Assembly (NCBI GenBank): GCA_003281685.1 | Contig: QCBH01000014.1 | Span: 1-45,789 of the forward strand | DNA from: Prochlorococcus sp. AG-347-E23 | Lineage (GTDB): Bacteria; Cyanobacteriota; Cyanobacteriia; PCC-6307; Cyanobiaceae | DNA length: 45,789 nt | Direction: 5' to 3' | Shown here: piece by piece, positions 1 through 7,807 of the stretch | Layout: every line of letters starts with the position of its first letter | Position numbering within the stretch: the stretch's first letter is position 1 | The notes under the pieces: model-generated | Databases searched by the model: none | Told to the model about the DNA's origin: nothing | What the model saw: the letters and a program-made list of their open reading frames with translations, nothing else | Program-made: the position numbers and the translations under genes

Positions 1-177
1 TTTATTTTGTAATCTTATAAATTATTGTTAAAACACTGAAAACTTAGTCACTAGTATTTGAGTAATTTGATTATTATAAATCTACTCCCATTACAAATAT
101 TGGATGAAATATATAACCCTAGGCGCAGGATTAATAATTTGTTCCATAAATTTCTTTAATCATAAGATTTATATTTA

Positions 178-1461
178 ATGTCAAAAGAAAATATGTCAGA
201 TGTTCTTGTTTTGGGTGCAGGGCCTGCAGGTATGGCAATTGCCTCGGCTTTAGGAAAGGAAAAATTAGATGTTGAAGTGCTTTCTCCAAATGGACCAGAT
301 GAACCTTGGCCAAACACATATGGCATTTGGGGGAAAGAAGTTGATCAACTCGGGCTTCAGGATTTACTTGAATATAGATGGAAGAATACTGTAAGTTTTT
401 TTGGGCATGGTGCTTTAGAAGAACAGGACGACGAGAATAAAGCCACGGAACATTCACTAGATTATGGACTATTTGACAAGAAGAAACTCCACAATTATTG
501 GTTTAATGAATGCAATAAGTCTTTTATTAAATGGCATCAAGGCTTCGCAAACAAAATACATTTTGAAAAATGCAAAAGTACAGTAACTACTAAAGATGGC
601 AAGACTTACTCTGCAAGATTAGTAGTAGATGCAACAGGATATGATCCTGTTTTTCTTAAATTAAAATCGTGTGGTCCCTTAGCAGTCCAAACTTGCTATG
701 GAATAGTGGGTAGTTTTAGTAAACCTCCACTTAAGAAAGGGCAGTTTGTTTTAATGGACTATAGAAATGACCATCTTAACGATGAGCAAAAAAAAGAACC
801 GCCCACTTTTCTTTATGCCATGGATATGGGGGATGGTAAATATTTTCTTGAAGAGACGTCTCTTGGTTTAGTAAATCCTCTAACAATGGAAAATTTAAAA
901 GAGAGATTAGAGAAGAGGCTTTCTTATCGAAATATATCAATCACAAGCATGCAGCACGAAGAGCTTGGCTTATTTCTCCCTATGAATATGCCAATCCCAG
1001 ATTTCAAACAACAAATACTTGGATATGGTGGTGCTGCTTCAATGGTGCATCCTGCATCTGGATATTTAATTGGTAATGTTTTAAGAAGAGCTCCACTTGT
1101 CGCCAAGGCAGTCTCAGAAGCAATTAAAAACAAAAATCTAAGTACCTATCATATTGCAAGAAAAGGTTGGGAAACTTTATGGTCAAAAGAATTAATTAGG
1201 AAGAAATCACTTTACCAATTTGGATTAGAAAAACTCATGAGGTTTGACGAGAAACTATTAAGAGAATTTTTTGGTAGTTTTTTCCAACTACCTAAAAATC
1301 AATGGTATGGTTTTCTAACTGATACTCTTTCTTTAAAGGAGATTGTATATGCGATGTGCGTAATGTTTATAAATGCTCCGTGGAGTGTAAAGAAAGGTCT
1401 TATGATTATGCATGGTAGAGAATTTAAAATGTTACTTAGGATAATATTTCCAAACATATAG
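178..1461 (+). CDS. crtL: Lycopene cyclase (epsilon/beta type, CrtL family)
   Basis: 427 aa FAD/NAD-dependent cyclase that closes the ends of lycopene to ionone rings, a step towards alpha- and beta-carotene in the photosynthetic membrane. Seen: an N-terminal Rossmann dinucleotide-binding motif GAGPAG at residues 13-18, the conserved YGIWG segment near 48-52, and the FLEETS motif at 223-228 that carries the acidic residue needed for cyclisation in this family. Length is typical. The ATG at 178 is used; M6 is an alternative. The SDR gene follows after 7 bases, so the two are probably co-transcribed. Prochlorococcus has two CrtL paralogues, one of them making epsilon as well as beta rings. The epsilon-type assignment here is an inference from gene neighbourhood; the family itself is secure. 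Confidence 0.88.
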   Translation: MSKENMSDVLVLGAGPAGMAIASALGKEKLDVEVLSPNGPDEPWPNTYGIWGKEVDQLGLQDLLEYRWKNTVSFFGHGALEEQDDENKATEHSLDYGLFDKKKLHNYWFNECNKSFIKWHQGFANKIHFEKCKSTVTTKDGKTYSARLVVDATGYDPVFLKLKSCGPLAVQTCYGIVGSFSKPPLKKGQFVLMDYRNDHLNDEQKKEPPTFLYAMDMGDGKYFLEETSLGLVNPLTMENLKERLEKRLSYRNISITSMQHEELGLFLPMNMPIPDFKQQILGYGGAASMVHPASGYLIGNVLRRAPLVAKAVSEAIKNKNLSTYHIARKGWETLWSKELIRKKSLYQFGLEKLMRFDEKLLREFFGSFFQLPKNQWYGFLTDTLSLKEIVYAMCVMFINAPWSVKKGLMIMHGREFKMLLRIIFPNI

Positions 1462-1468
1462 TATAAAA

Positions 1469-2176
1469 ATGAGAACCATACTTATTAGTGGAGCCAGTAG
1501 AGGTATTGGACTAAGTATTGCACATAAAGAATTAAAAGAAGGAAATAGAATTAGTGTTGGAATAAGAGATTTAGAATCATTAAAAGGAAGCGCTATTGAT
1601 CCAAAAAAGTGGCCAGAAGGGAAAATTATAATCAACCACTATGATGCATTAAAAAAAATTACAGCCGTAAATTGGATAAAGAATACAGAAGATGAATTTG
1701 GAGGATTTGACTCAGTAATAAATTGTTCTGGAGTATTATCCAAAGTTCCTTTCTTATTTAAAGATGATGATGAAGAAGAAATTTTTAATACATTAAATAT
1801 CAATTTTTTAGCAATTTGGAATTTATGTAGGCTATCTTGGGATCATTTATGTACCTCTGGCAGAGGAAGAATTATTGTTTTAGTTTCAATGAGTGGGAAA
1901 AGATCTAAAGGTGATTTAGCCGCTTATTCTTCTTCAAAGTTTGCTTTGATGGGATTATGCCAAACAATGAGAAATAAAGGTTGGGATAAAAATATAAGGA
2001 TTTCAGCAATTTGCCCAAGTTGGGTTAATACAGAAATGGCCCAAAACATCTCTTCCCTAGACAAATCAAGCATGACACAGCCTGAAGATATTGCTGAAAT
2101 ATGCTCAACTATTCTGAAGTTGCCTACCCAATCAGTACCATTTGAAATAGCCTTAAATTGTAATTATGAAATTTAA
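1469..2176 (+). CDS. Short-chain dehydrogenase/reductase (SDR), substrate unknown
   Basis: 235 aa classical SDR. Seen: cofactor motif GASRGIG at residues 8-14, a catalytic serine in the SMSG segment near 140-142, and the YSSSK signature with Tyr153 and Lys157. The NNAG-like position reads NCSG (residues 85-88). These features predict an NAD(P)-dependent oxidoreductase, soluble and cytoplasmic, but the substrate cannot be read from sequence. It lies 7 bases after the lycopene cyclase gene and is probably in the same transcript, which does not prove a role in carotenoids. Its stop codon interlocks with the stop of the convergent membrane protein gene (4-base overlap). Confidence 0.85.
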   Translation: MRTILISGASRGIGLSIAHKELKEGNRISVGIRDLESLKGSAIDPKKWPEGKIIINHYDALKKITAVNWIKNTEDEFGGFDSVINCSGVLSKVPFLFKDDDEEEIFNTLNINFLAIWNLCRLSWDHLCTSGRGRIIVLVSMSGKRSKGDLAAYSSSKFALMGLCQTMRNKGWDKNIRISAICPSWVNTEMAQNISSLDKSSMTQPEDIAEICSTILKLPTQSVPFEIALNCNYEI

Positions 2177-2715
2177 CCTAATTTGAAAATTATGTAAGCC
2201 ATTGAGAGCATTGCAATTGCAATAAATAAACCTTTTATTCGATTAGTTAACAATGAAAAAAGAGATAAATCTTCAGAAAAGTATCCCCCAAAACTACCTG
2301 TAATAAATAATAAAACCATTGGAAGAGAAGCCATTCCAAAAGAATATGATATAGCTTTTACAAATCCAAAATTTAAATAATTAAAAATAAAGGAACTTAA
2401 TGAAAACAATAAAAAAGATGCAAATAGAGTAATGGAAACTTCAGCATCTAAAGTGTGAGGTAAGCTTCCCTTTAATTCAAATTGCTTTTTGCATTCTCTA
2501 ATTTGTCTTTTAGAAAGCTTTAAATAACCTGTTTCAGGAATTCTCTCGGACTTATATTTTCTTAGTAGTCTTGCTTCAAGAGTTTCTGGCTCCTTTGTCA
2601 TAATTGATGTTAATAATTCATCTGGTTTTAATTTCTTAATTTTCTTTTCAAGATTATCCGTTTTCCCAATTCTATATAGGTCTCCCACCCTAATAAGGTA
2701 AACATATCCCGACAT
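2173..2715 (-). CDS. T5orf172/GIY-YIG-like domain protein with C-terminal membrane segments
   Basis: 180 aa. Residues 1-82 resemble the T5orf172 (MUG113) branch of the GIY-YIG nuclease superfamily: a GYVYLI strand, then LYRIGKT, followed by the basic helix NLEKKIKKL and a GYLKLS strand before a Cys-containing helix. The arginine usually found in the first helix appears as lysine, so catalytic activity is doubtful. Residues about 93-180 are hydrophobic and look like two to three transmembrane helices, giving a membrane-anchored architecture. ATG start at 2715. The stop interlocks with that of the SDR gene. Function unknown; a nuclease role would be inference only. Confidence 0.7.
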   Translation of the reverse strand: MSGYVYLIRVGDLYRIGKTDNLEKKIKKLKPDELLTSIMTKEPETLEARLLRKYKSERIPETGYLKLSKRQIRECKKQFELKGSLPHTLDAEVSITLFASFLLFSLSSFIFNYLNFGFVKAISYSFGMASLPMVLLFITGSFGGYFSEDLSLFSLLTNRIKGLFIAIAMLSMAYIIFKLG

Positions 2716-2789
2716 TTGCGTTGTAAAATTGATACTGTTCCTATTTAGATAATACTAAAAGAATCAGAGAAATTAAAAGTTTTTACAAA

Positions 2790-3449
2790 ATGACAAACGA
2801 TATTTTATATTCATTTCGAAGATGTCCATATGCAATTCGTGCTCGATGGGCTCTATTAATTTGTGAAATAAAAGTAGAGATAAGAGAAATTGATTTAAAC
2901 AATAAACCTCTTGATTTTCTTAATAAATCTAAGACAAAAACCGTTCCAATACTTATCAAAAAAGATAGTGAAGTTATTGAAGAAAGTCTTGAAATAATCC
3001 TATGGGCACTCTCAGAATCAAAAAGGGGAAACATTAAATTAATTTATTTACCTGATAATAAAAAGAAAGATATTTTTGAAATAATTAATGAAAACGATAA
3101 CGAATTCAAATATCACTTAGATCGATTTAAATATTCAACAAGATATCATGATATTAATGAAGAATTTCATTTCACAAATGCGATTAAATTCATCAAAAGG
3201 TGTAACGAACTACTTGCAGAAAACAAATACTTTTTTGGAGATAGCCCCACAATCGCTGATTGGTCTATTTGGCCTTTTATAAGACAATTTAGAATCGCTT
3301 GTGAAAGTCAAAAAAGGACAGATTATTTTGAACCCTCAATAAAAAACTGGCTGGATTCTTTTGAAAATAATGGAAAATTTAAATCCTTAATGTATAGGTA
3401 CGAATTATGGGAACCAAATTCTAGAAAGAATTATTTTCCTTCAAATTAG
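2790..3449 (+). CDS. Glutathione S-transferase-like protein
   Basis: 219 aa. The N-terminus is a thioredoxin-fold GST domain: a first strand ILYSF, then RRCPYAIRAR, placing a cysteine (Cys13) at the usual active-site position as in omega/Grx2-like GSTs, then a TVPIL cis-proline strand near residue 51 and an EES segment that would contact glutathione. The rest is helical, as in a GST C-terminal domain, with DWSIWPF near 151-157. Probably a cytosolic glutathione-dependent thiol transferase or reductase; the substrate is unknown. ATG start at 2790. The gene is isolated between two minus-strand genes, and its stop interlocks with that of the 85-aa gene. Confidence 0.8.
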   Translation: MTNDILYSFRRCPYAIRARWALLICEIKVEIREIDLNNKPLDFLNKSKTKTVPILIKKDSEVIEESLEIILWALSESKRGNIKLIYLPDNKKKDIFEIINENDNEFKYHLDRFKYSTRYHDINEEFHFTNAIKFIKRCNELLAENKYFFGDSPTIADWSIWPFIRQFRIACESQKRTDYFEPSIKNWLDSFENNGKFKSLMYRYELWEPNSRKNYFPSN

Positions 3450-3703
3450 CTTTCTAATAACTTCCTTTTCTCAATTATCCGTGCTAACTCCAAAAAATAT
3501 CCTGCAGTTCTAAATTTACCAATATTCTTTTCTTTAAAATCAAGGTCGCTTCTTATTTCAGCAGTCTCAGCCATAAGCAAATCCAAATCATTTGAACCAA
3601 GACTATATAATTCACCGAGTTCGATTTCCCTCCCAAGTAAATGACTCCTAAACCACTTCCCTTTATTTTCTTGAGGCGGAATATCGTAGGAAGCAAATGA
3701 CAT
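3446..3703 (-). CDS. Small hypothetical protein (85 aa)
   Basis: 85 aa soluble, charged protein that I do not recognise. It has no signal peptide or membrane segment. The sequence alternates acidic and basic helices, with a HLLGREIELGELYSLG stretch and a C-terminal ARIIEKRKLLE helix. It starts with ATG at 3703, lies 38 bases upstream of the GltS-like transporter start region on the same strand's coordinate order, and its stop interlocks with the GST gene stop. The tidy start, sensible composition and precise fit between neighbours support a real gene, probably conserved in marine picocyanobacteria. No function can be assigned. Confidence 0.65.
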   Translation of the reverse strand: MSFASYDIPPQENKGKWFRSHLLGREIELGELYSLGSNDLDLLMAETAEIRSDLDFKEKNIGKFRTAGYFLELARIIEKRKLLES

Positions 3704-3741
3704 TTAAAAAATAAAAAAATTATAAGAATATTGTAGTGTTA

Positions 3742-5130
3742 TTAAAGAGATTTTTTCAATTCTCCTTTATTAAAAATATATGCAATAAGAAGAATTACAA
3801 ATGTAATTACAGCACAAATTTCTGTCCAATAATCTATTCCAATTTTTGCAATCATCAAAGGTGCCAAAACTGTGAAAAATCCCCCTGATAAAACTAATTG
3901 TGCGAATAGCTGTTTTGATGTAAAAATTGGGAGAGTTCTAGAAATATTTTTGGGATCTGCAAGCCTTAAGAGAAGTAATCCTGAAGCAACTACACCTGTA
4001 GAGTTTCCAAACTCTATCAAACTTTTTTCAAACCAGTAATCATCAAATATAAAGTATGCAAAATAAGCAATACAAATTAAATTCCAAAGTAACCCAAAAA
4101 TAGTAAAAACTAAGATTATTTTCCAATTTTCAAAAACAATAGAAATATCTAAGCTTGCCATAGCTGAAAAAATCAATAGATCAGTAGATAAAATCCCAAT
4201 CTCTCTTTGCAAAATATTTGAAATAAATTCTGTATTTTTGGTTTTCTCTAAAATATATCTAATAAGGAGCGAACCTATTAGAATAAAGGGAAATACTGGA
4301 AGCGAAAAAATAATTTCTCTAGAAAATTCACCAAAAGGATTTGAGATATATTTTAAAAATTTAAGTAATAAAACACCAAAAGAGATTGCCAAACCAGAGA
4401 ATCCAAGATTTATTAACAAAATTCTTAAATCCGCAAAAATTCCTATCTTTGTATTTTCTTTTTGATTATCTTTTTTTTCGGAAATTTCCTCTGTATCTGA
4501 AATGCCAAAAGTCCTTCCAAGGAAAATAAAAATGCTGCCCAATAATGAAGATGATAAAAGACCCATTGTTGCCATAGCCAGACCGAGATCTAAACCATTT
4601 GGGAAACCTAATCTATTGAAACTCTCTCCGATGATTGATGCCGCTCCATGCCCCCCCTCAAAACCAACCTCGATCAAACATCCCATTAGAGGATTAGTAT
4701 CCATAGTTGGGGGCAAAAAATATTTAACAACTAAACCACCAACAAAAAATTGTCCGAAACCTAGGGAAAGAGCAAGTAAAAATTGATTAAAAATAGGTTT
4801 AACTAAACCACTTATATTTGGGATAGGTCTGCCCATCATTAAAGTTGCGAAGACTAATGATAAAAGAGGAGTAGGAAAATTACTCCAAACATTAATTGTT
4901 TCTTTGGGCAAGAAGTGTATCGCTCCAAATGGACCTATAGATATGCCTAAAATTCCTGATATTACTGCTATTGGCAGTCCAAATCTCTCGAGCTGAACAG
5001 CCAGTTTTAATCTCCTCCCAAAAATCAAGAAAAAAATTATAATTAAAAATCCCAAAAAACTTATATATATAGAATTTGAAAAAATATTTTTATCCTGTAG
5101 AGAAATAATATTCAATGACTTCAATAACAT
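3742..5130 (-). CDS. Sodium:glutamate symporter-like transporter (GltS family)
   Basis: 462 aa polytopic membrane protein with roughly 10-12 hydrophobic segments in two halves. The GFEGGHGAA motif near residues 165-173 matches the GltS family signature (GFxGGHGTA), which forms part of the Na+/glutamate path. Expected to sit in the plasma membrane and import glutamate or a similar anion with sodium. The protein is longer than E. coli GltS (about 400 aa), with a charged cytoplasmic loop rich in Glu/Lys near residues 213-226. ATG start at 5130. It is the downstream neighbour of pcb but is separated from it by a strong terminator, so it is probably transcribed on its own. Confidence 0.82.
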   Translation of the reverse strand: MLLKSLNIISLQDKNIFSNSIYISFLGFLIIIFFLIFGRRLKLAVQLERFGLPIAVISGILGISIGPFGAIHFLPKETINVWSNFPTPLLSLVFATLMMGRPIPNISGLVKPIFNQFLLALSLGFGQFFVGGLVVKYFLPPTMDTNPLMGCLIEVGFEGGHGAASIIGESFNRLGFPNGLDLGLAMATMGLLSSSLLGSIFIFLGRTFGISDTEEISEKKDNQKENTKIGIFADLRILLINLGFSGLAISFGVLLLKFLKYISNPFGEFSREIIFSLPVFPFILIGSLLIRYILEKTKNTEFISNILQREIGILSTDLLIFSAMASLDISIVFENWKIILVFTIFGLLWNLICIAYFAYFIFDDYWFEKSLIEFGNSTGVVASGLLLLRLADPKNISRTLPIFTSKQLFAQLVLSGGFFTVLAPLMIAKIGIDYWTEICAVITFVILLIAYIFNKGELKKSL

Positions 5131-5170
5131 ATACTAATAAATCTAAATTAATAAACAAAATTTTTCAAAT

Positions 5171-5199
5171 AAAAAAGGCTCCTTTTAGAGGAGCCTTTT
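5171..5199 (-). terminator. Rho-independent terminator of pcb
   Basis: A perfect 10-bp inverted repeat, AAAAGGCTCC (5173-5182) and GGAGCCTTTT (5190-5199), with a 7-base loop. On the minus strand the hairpin is followed by a run of six Ts (complement of 5171-5176). It lies 25 bases beyond the pcb stop codon. This is the clearest terminator in the window and fits a highly expressed monocistronic pcb transcript. Confidence 0.92.
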
Positions 5200-5223
5200 G
5201 ATATTAATAAAGAAATTTAGGAA

Positions 5224-6282
5224 TTAATCCTTAAGTGTAACTGTTGCGCTATCAATATTACTAATAGCATTTGTAACTCTCTTAAAGTCAAAGCCTAAAG
5301 CTCTTAAAGCGTGCCATAAATGACCTTGAATAAAGAAAAATCCAAAGTAGTAGTGAACATTAGCTAACCAAGCTCTTGAGGTATAAGTACCATCAGGGAG
5401 GTCAACAGTATCAACCCAATAAGGAGAAATACTAAACTTTAATTCAAGTGGTTCACCAAAAAACTCAACTGGATAAACAGTTGTATTAGATGCACTCCAG
5501 AAAGCAGCAATAATTGCCATCCAACCTATACCTGCCAAGGACCATGAAAGTACCGCTTCTGCAGATAAAAGACCCTTACCTTTGAATTTGGTAAATTCAC
5601 CAACTTGCTTGGTTGCAATATGCCAGGAGCCACCTGTTATTAAAACAAATGCTAAGAAAGCATGGCCTCCCATCACATCCTCTAAATCATCAATCAGAAG
5701 GAAATCTGTCTGGTGATTCCAAATCTCGGCCAGATTTAAATCATACTCAACTTGCCTTACTGCTCCAATTGCTGGGTCGTAAACCCCGTGAACTCGAGCC
5801 CATTCAACAAGAAGAATAACTGCAAATCCAAGAATAATTAAATGGTGACCAAGAATAAATGTCAATTTATCAGGATTATCCCATTCGATATTGAATTTTC
5901 TTGCTCTTGCGACTTCAGAATCTTCTAAATTTCCGGGAAGAAGAAGAGAATGTAAAAGTCCTCCAGCTGCTAAGACCATAGAGGAAACTAAGTGAACAAT
6001 TGCTATCGCGAGGACAGGCTTTGTATCTCCCATCATTACTCCATCAGCATCAAACCCAATTCCTAGGGTCGCCAAATGAGGAAGTGCGATAAGAGGTTGG
6101 TGTCCCATTGGAACACTTGGGTCAAATCGTGAAAGTTCGAAAAGGGTGAAAGCACCGGCCCAGAAAACGATTAATCCTGCATGAGCTACATGAGCAGCAA
6201 TGAATTTTCCTGAGCGATTTGCTACACCTGAATTACCAGCCCACCATCCATAGGTGGTATCTGGATTACCATAGGTTTGCAT
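5224..6282 (-). CDS. pcbA: Chlorophyll a/b-binding light-harvesting protein Pcb
   Basis: 352 aa integral thylakoid protein of the CP43/IsiA/Pcb family, the divinyl-chlorophyll antenna that replaces phycobilisomes in Prochlorococcus. Seen: six hydrophobic helices, with chlorophyll-ligand histidines in pairs such as AAHVAHAG near residue 30, ALPHLATLG near 70, IVHLVSS near 95, LGHHLI near 145 and GGHAFL near 206. The large lumenal loop of CP43 is absent, as in Pcb/IsiA. The length of about 350 aa is typical of the short Pcb forms. ATG start at 6282. A strong terminator follows. A single pcb gene of this type is what high-light strains carry; whether there are others elsewhere cannot be seen here. 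Confidence 0.96.
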   Translation of the reverse strand: MQTYGNPDTTYGWWAGNSGVANRSGKFIAAHVAHAGLIVFWAGAFTLFELSRFDPSVPMGHQPLIALPHLATLGIGFDADGVMMGDTKPVLAIAIVHLVSSMVLAAGGLLHSLLLPGNLEDSEVARARKFNIEWDNPDKLTFILGHHLIILGFAVILLVEWARVHGVYDPAIGAVRQVEYDLNLAEIWNHQTDFLLIDDLEDVMGGHAFLAFVLITGGSWHIATKQVGEFTKFKGKGLLSAEAVLSWSLAGIGWMAIIAAFWSASNTTVYPVEFFGEPLELKFSISPYWVDTVDLPDGTYTSRAWLANVHYYFGFFFIQGHLWHALRALGFDFKRVTNAISNIDSATVTLKD

Positions 6283-6611
6283 TTAGGAATTGATTAGCTT
6301 AAACGTTTTGAGAATACTTTATATTTCACCAAACAGTTGAATTCATAACAAAATTGTAAAGGTTAGTAATCCTAGCTATCACTAAACAAAAAATCTTCAT
6401 AAGGAAATCCAAGAGCAAAGAAGGTAGATTTAATATAGAAAAACTTTTCTCAGAGATATAAATTTTATAAAATAAACCAGTATTTTCAATTTAAATAAGT
6501 TTAAAAAATTTCATTTTGCTGACATTAAACAATGTTTTGTTTCATTAAACCATCCTGTTTATTGCCTCATTCTCAAACAATTATTAAATATGGAATAAGA
6601 CATCTATTATT
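6283..6611. other. 329-base intergenic region upstream of pcb
   Basis: One of the longest stretches without a gene in the window, very AT-rich. It should hold the pcb promoter and 5' UTR. A TATAAA hexamer on the minus strand (6318-6323) could be the -10 element, giving a leader of about 30 bases; no good -35 is visible. I found no tRNA, no convincing hairpin terminator and no ORF of note. A regulatory or small RNA cannot be excluded. Confidence 0.5.
6318..6323 (-). promoter_or_regulatory. Possible -10 element for pcb
   Basis: Minus-strand TATAAA about 36 bases upstream of the pcb start codon, at a plausible distance for transcription starting near 6310. There is no recognisable -35 hexamer at 16-18 bases. 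In such AT-rich DNA this match is weak evidence. Confidence 0.25.
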
Positions 6612-6788
6612 ATGACTACTTCTCAAAAGTCTTCTAGAAAATTTTCACTAGAAATGAAATCGGAAGTTCATTACAAAAAGGCTGCAAAATCATACAGAAA
6701 ATCAAAACAATATATAAATATGATTAACTTATATCCAACTTTGCAAAACACTCTAATTGAGTGTAAGGATGAGAATCTAATTGAATAA
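6612..6788 (+). CDS. Small basic ORF (58 aa), hypothetical
   Basis: An ATG at 6612 opens a 58-codon frame ending in TAA at 6786-6788. The product is Lys/Ser-rich in its first 40 residues (for example KKAAKSYRKSKQY) and more neutral at the end, with no membrane segment. A weak purine-rich stretch, GGAATAAGA, lies about 10 bases upstream. It runs on the plus strand between two minus-strand genes. The even amino-acid composition and clean start favour a real small gene, but it matches no family I know and could be a chance frame. Confidence 0.45.
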   Translation: MTTSQKSSRKFSLEMKSEVHYKKAAKSYRKSKQYINMINLYPTLQNTLIECKDENLIE

Positions 6789-6835
6789 AAATTTTAAATA
6801 TTTTTTTCAAATTAATGAAAAAATATATTTAGTTT

Positions 6836-7075
6836 TTAGGCTGCGATATTAAAGTTTTCTTCAGAATAAAATTTATTAATTATTTGTCTGCACATTTTTA
6901 TATTGTAAAGGGCTCTTGGTTTCCAAGGTTTTTTCTGACCGAGTGGAGAGCTTTTCCAATGAATCCCAGGCTTGAGTATTCCATTTTCACGTAAAAAAGA
7001 AAGTTTAATTTCAGTTATTCCTAGTTTTTCCGCGGTCAACTCAGATGAGCTCCACATATCCCTATCCCCTAACAT
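6836..7075 (-). CDS. Small helix-turn-helix-like protein (79 aa), possible DNA-binding
   Basis: 79 aa. The segment SSSELTAEKLGITEIKLSF, followed by LRENGILKPGIHW, resembles the winged helix-turn-helix of excisionase/MerR-like proteins, in which a hydrophobic helix pair is followed by 'LKPGIHW'. The C-terminal half is basic, with a WKPRALYN segment. ATG at 7075; M7 is an alternative. It stands alone, about 550 bases upstream of pcb on the same strand, with the 58-codon ORF in between. DNA binding is inferred from pattern only. It could be a regulator or a remnant of a mobile element. Confidence 0.55.
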   Translation of the reverse strand: MLGDRDMWSSSELTAEKLGITEIKLSFLRENGILKPGIHWKSSPLGQKKPWKPRALYNIKMCRQIINKFYSEENFNIAA

Positions 7076-7211
7076 TGAATTAAGTAAATATAATTAATCC
7101 TTGATAACGTTAATTTTATTTTTTTGAAAGGGGTAAAACTTTTAAATAATTATTAAGTCACAAAAAACCTAGTATTTACAAAGAAAAGAGATTTGAAAGA
7201 TTTATATCAAA

Positions 7212-7511
7212 TTAAGAAATATTAAATAAAGAATCTTCATTAATGAATATCTCATCGATACCCTTTCCTTTATTGATGGATTTATAGTTAACGTATTCTT
7301 CTGTAATCGATTGATGCTTTGAAAGATTGATCCAACCCTTCTGCCAATTTCCGCTATTTATTAATTCTTCATAAGTAGTTTTTAAGTTAATTTCAGAATC
7401 AAGGACAGAAACCATTAAAAAACTATTATTTCCTTTTTCTTTAGTCTCATTTACTAAAACAAAATGTCTTAATCCATTTATAGGTTTATTAGAGGTCCAG
7501 TAATTTTCCAT
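7212..7511 (-). CDS. Trp-rich small protein (TIGR02450-like)
   Basis: 99 aa soluble protein. The pattern YWTSNKPINGLRHF at the start, a central strand region, then NSGNWQKGWINL, resembles the cyanobacterial tryptophan-rich small protein family TIGR02450 (WT..KP..G.RHF .... W..GW). Function of that family is unknown. ATG at 7511, two bases after the stop of the preceding 97-aa gene, so it is very likely the last gene of a hisS operon. The last 25 residues, rich in Gly, Ile and acidic residues, extend past the family core. The family call is moderately sure; no role can be given. Confidence 0.65.
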   Translation of the reverse strand: MENYWTSNKPINGLRHFVLVNETKEKGNNSFLMVSVLDSEINLKTTYEELINSGNWQKGWINLSKHQSITEEYVNYKSINKGKGIDEIFINEDSLFNIS

Positions 7512-7513
7512 AA

Positions 7514-7807
7514 TTATTTTTTCTTAATGTTCCCCTCAGAATTTTTTCTAGATATTTTCTTATATTCATTTCTAATTTCGTCTAATAAAAGTTTTCTTTT
7601 ATCCATGTAGTTAAGAGAATCTTGTTTTGTTAAGTTATATCTTTCTTTTTTAGTTAAATTCATCCAATTATTAAGATTCTTTTTATTGAAGGTTGTTATT
7701 TTTTTAGAATTAAAAACTTTTTGTTTTCTATTTAATTTAAGAAAATTCCTTAAATTAAAAATAAAAATAAATACAAGAAGAAAAATTATCACTAACTTTA
7801 AGAGCAT
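7514..7807 (-). CDS. Small membrane-anchored basic protein (97 aa), hypothetical
   Basis: 97 aa from the ATG at 7807. A hydrophobic N-terminal helix (about residues 2-20, LLKLVIIFLLVFIFIF) is followed by a strongly basic, Asn/Lys-rich tail, which would make a single-pass protein with a cytoplasmic basic domain. A GTG one codon upstream (7810) is also possible, but the ATG overlaps the hisS stop as TGATG, a classic translational-coupling arrangement, so I prefer it. The next gene starts two bases after the stop. Not recognised; function unknown. Confidence 0.6.
   Translation of the reverse strand: MLLKLVIIFLLVFIFIFNLRNFLKLNRKQKVFNSKKITTFNKKNLNNWMNLTKKERYNLTKQDSLNYMDKRKLLLDEIRNEYKKISRKNSEGNIKKK

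Noticed and set aside
131..457. 108-codon minus-strand frame overlapping the start of the lycopene cyclase gene
   Set aside because: It lies opposite a well-supported gene, has an unlikely amino-acid composition and no family resemblance.
5613..5819. Plus-strand ORF inside pcb
   Set aside because: It is antisense to the strongly conserved pcb gene and shows no family features.
6283..6611. tRNA or known small RNA upstream of pcb
   Set aside because: No cloverleaf, T-loop consensus or familiar cyanobacterial small-RNA motif could be found by eye on either strand.
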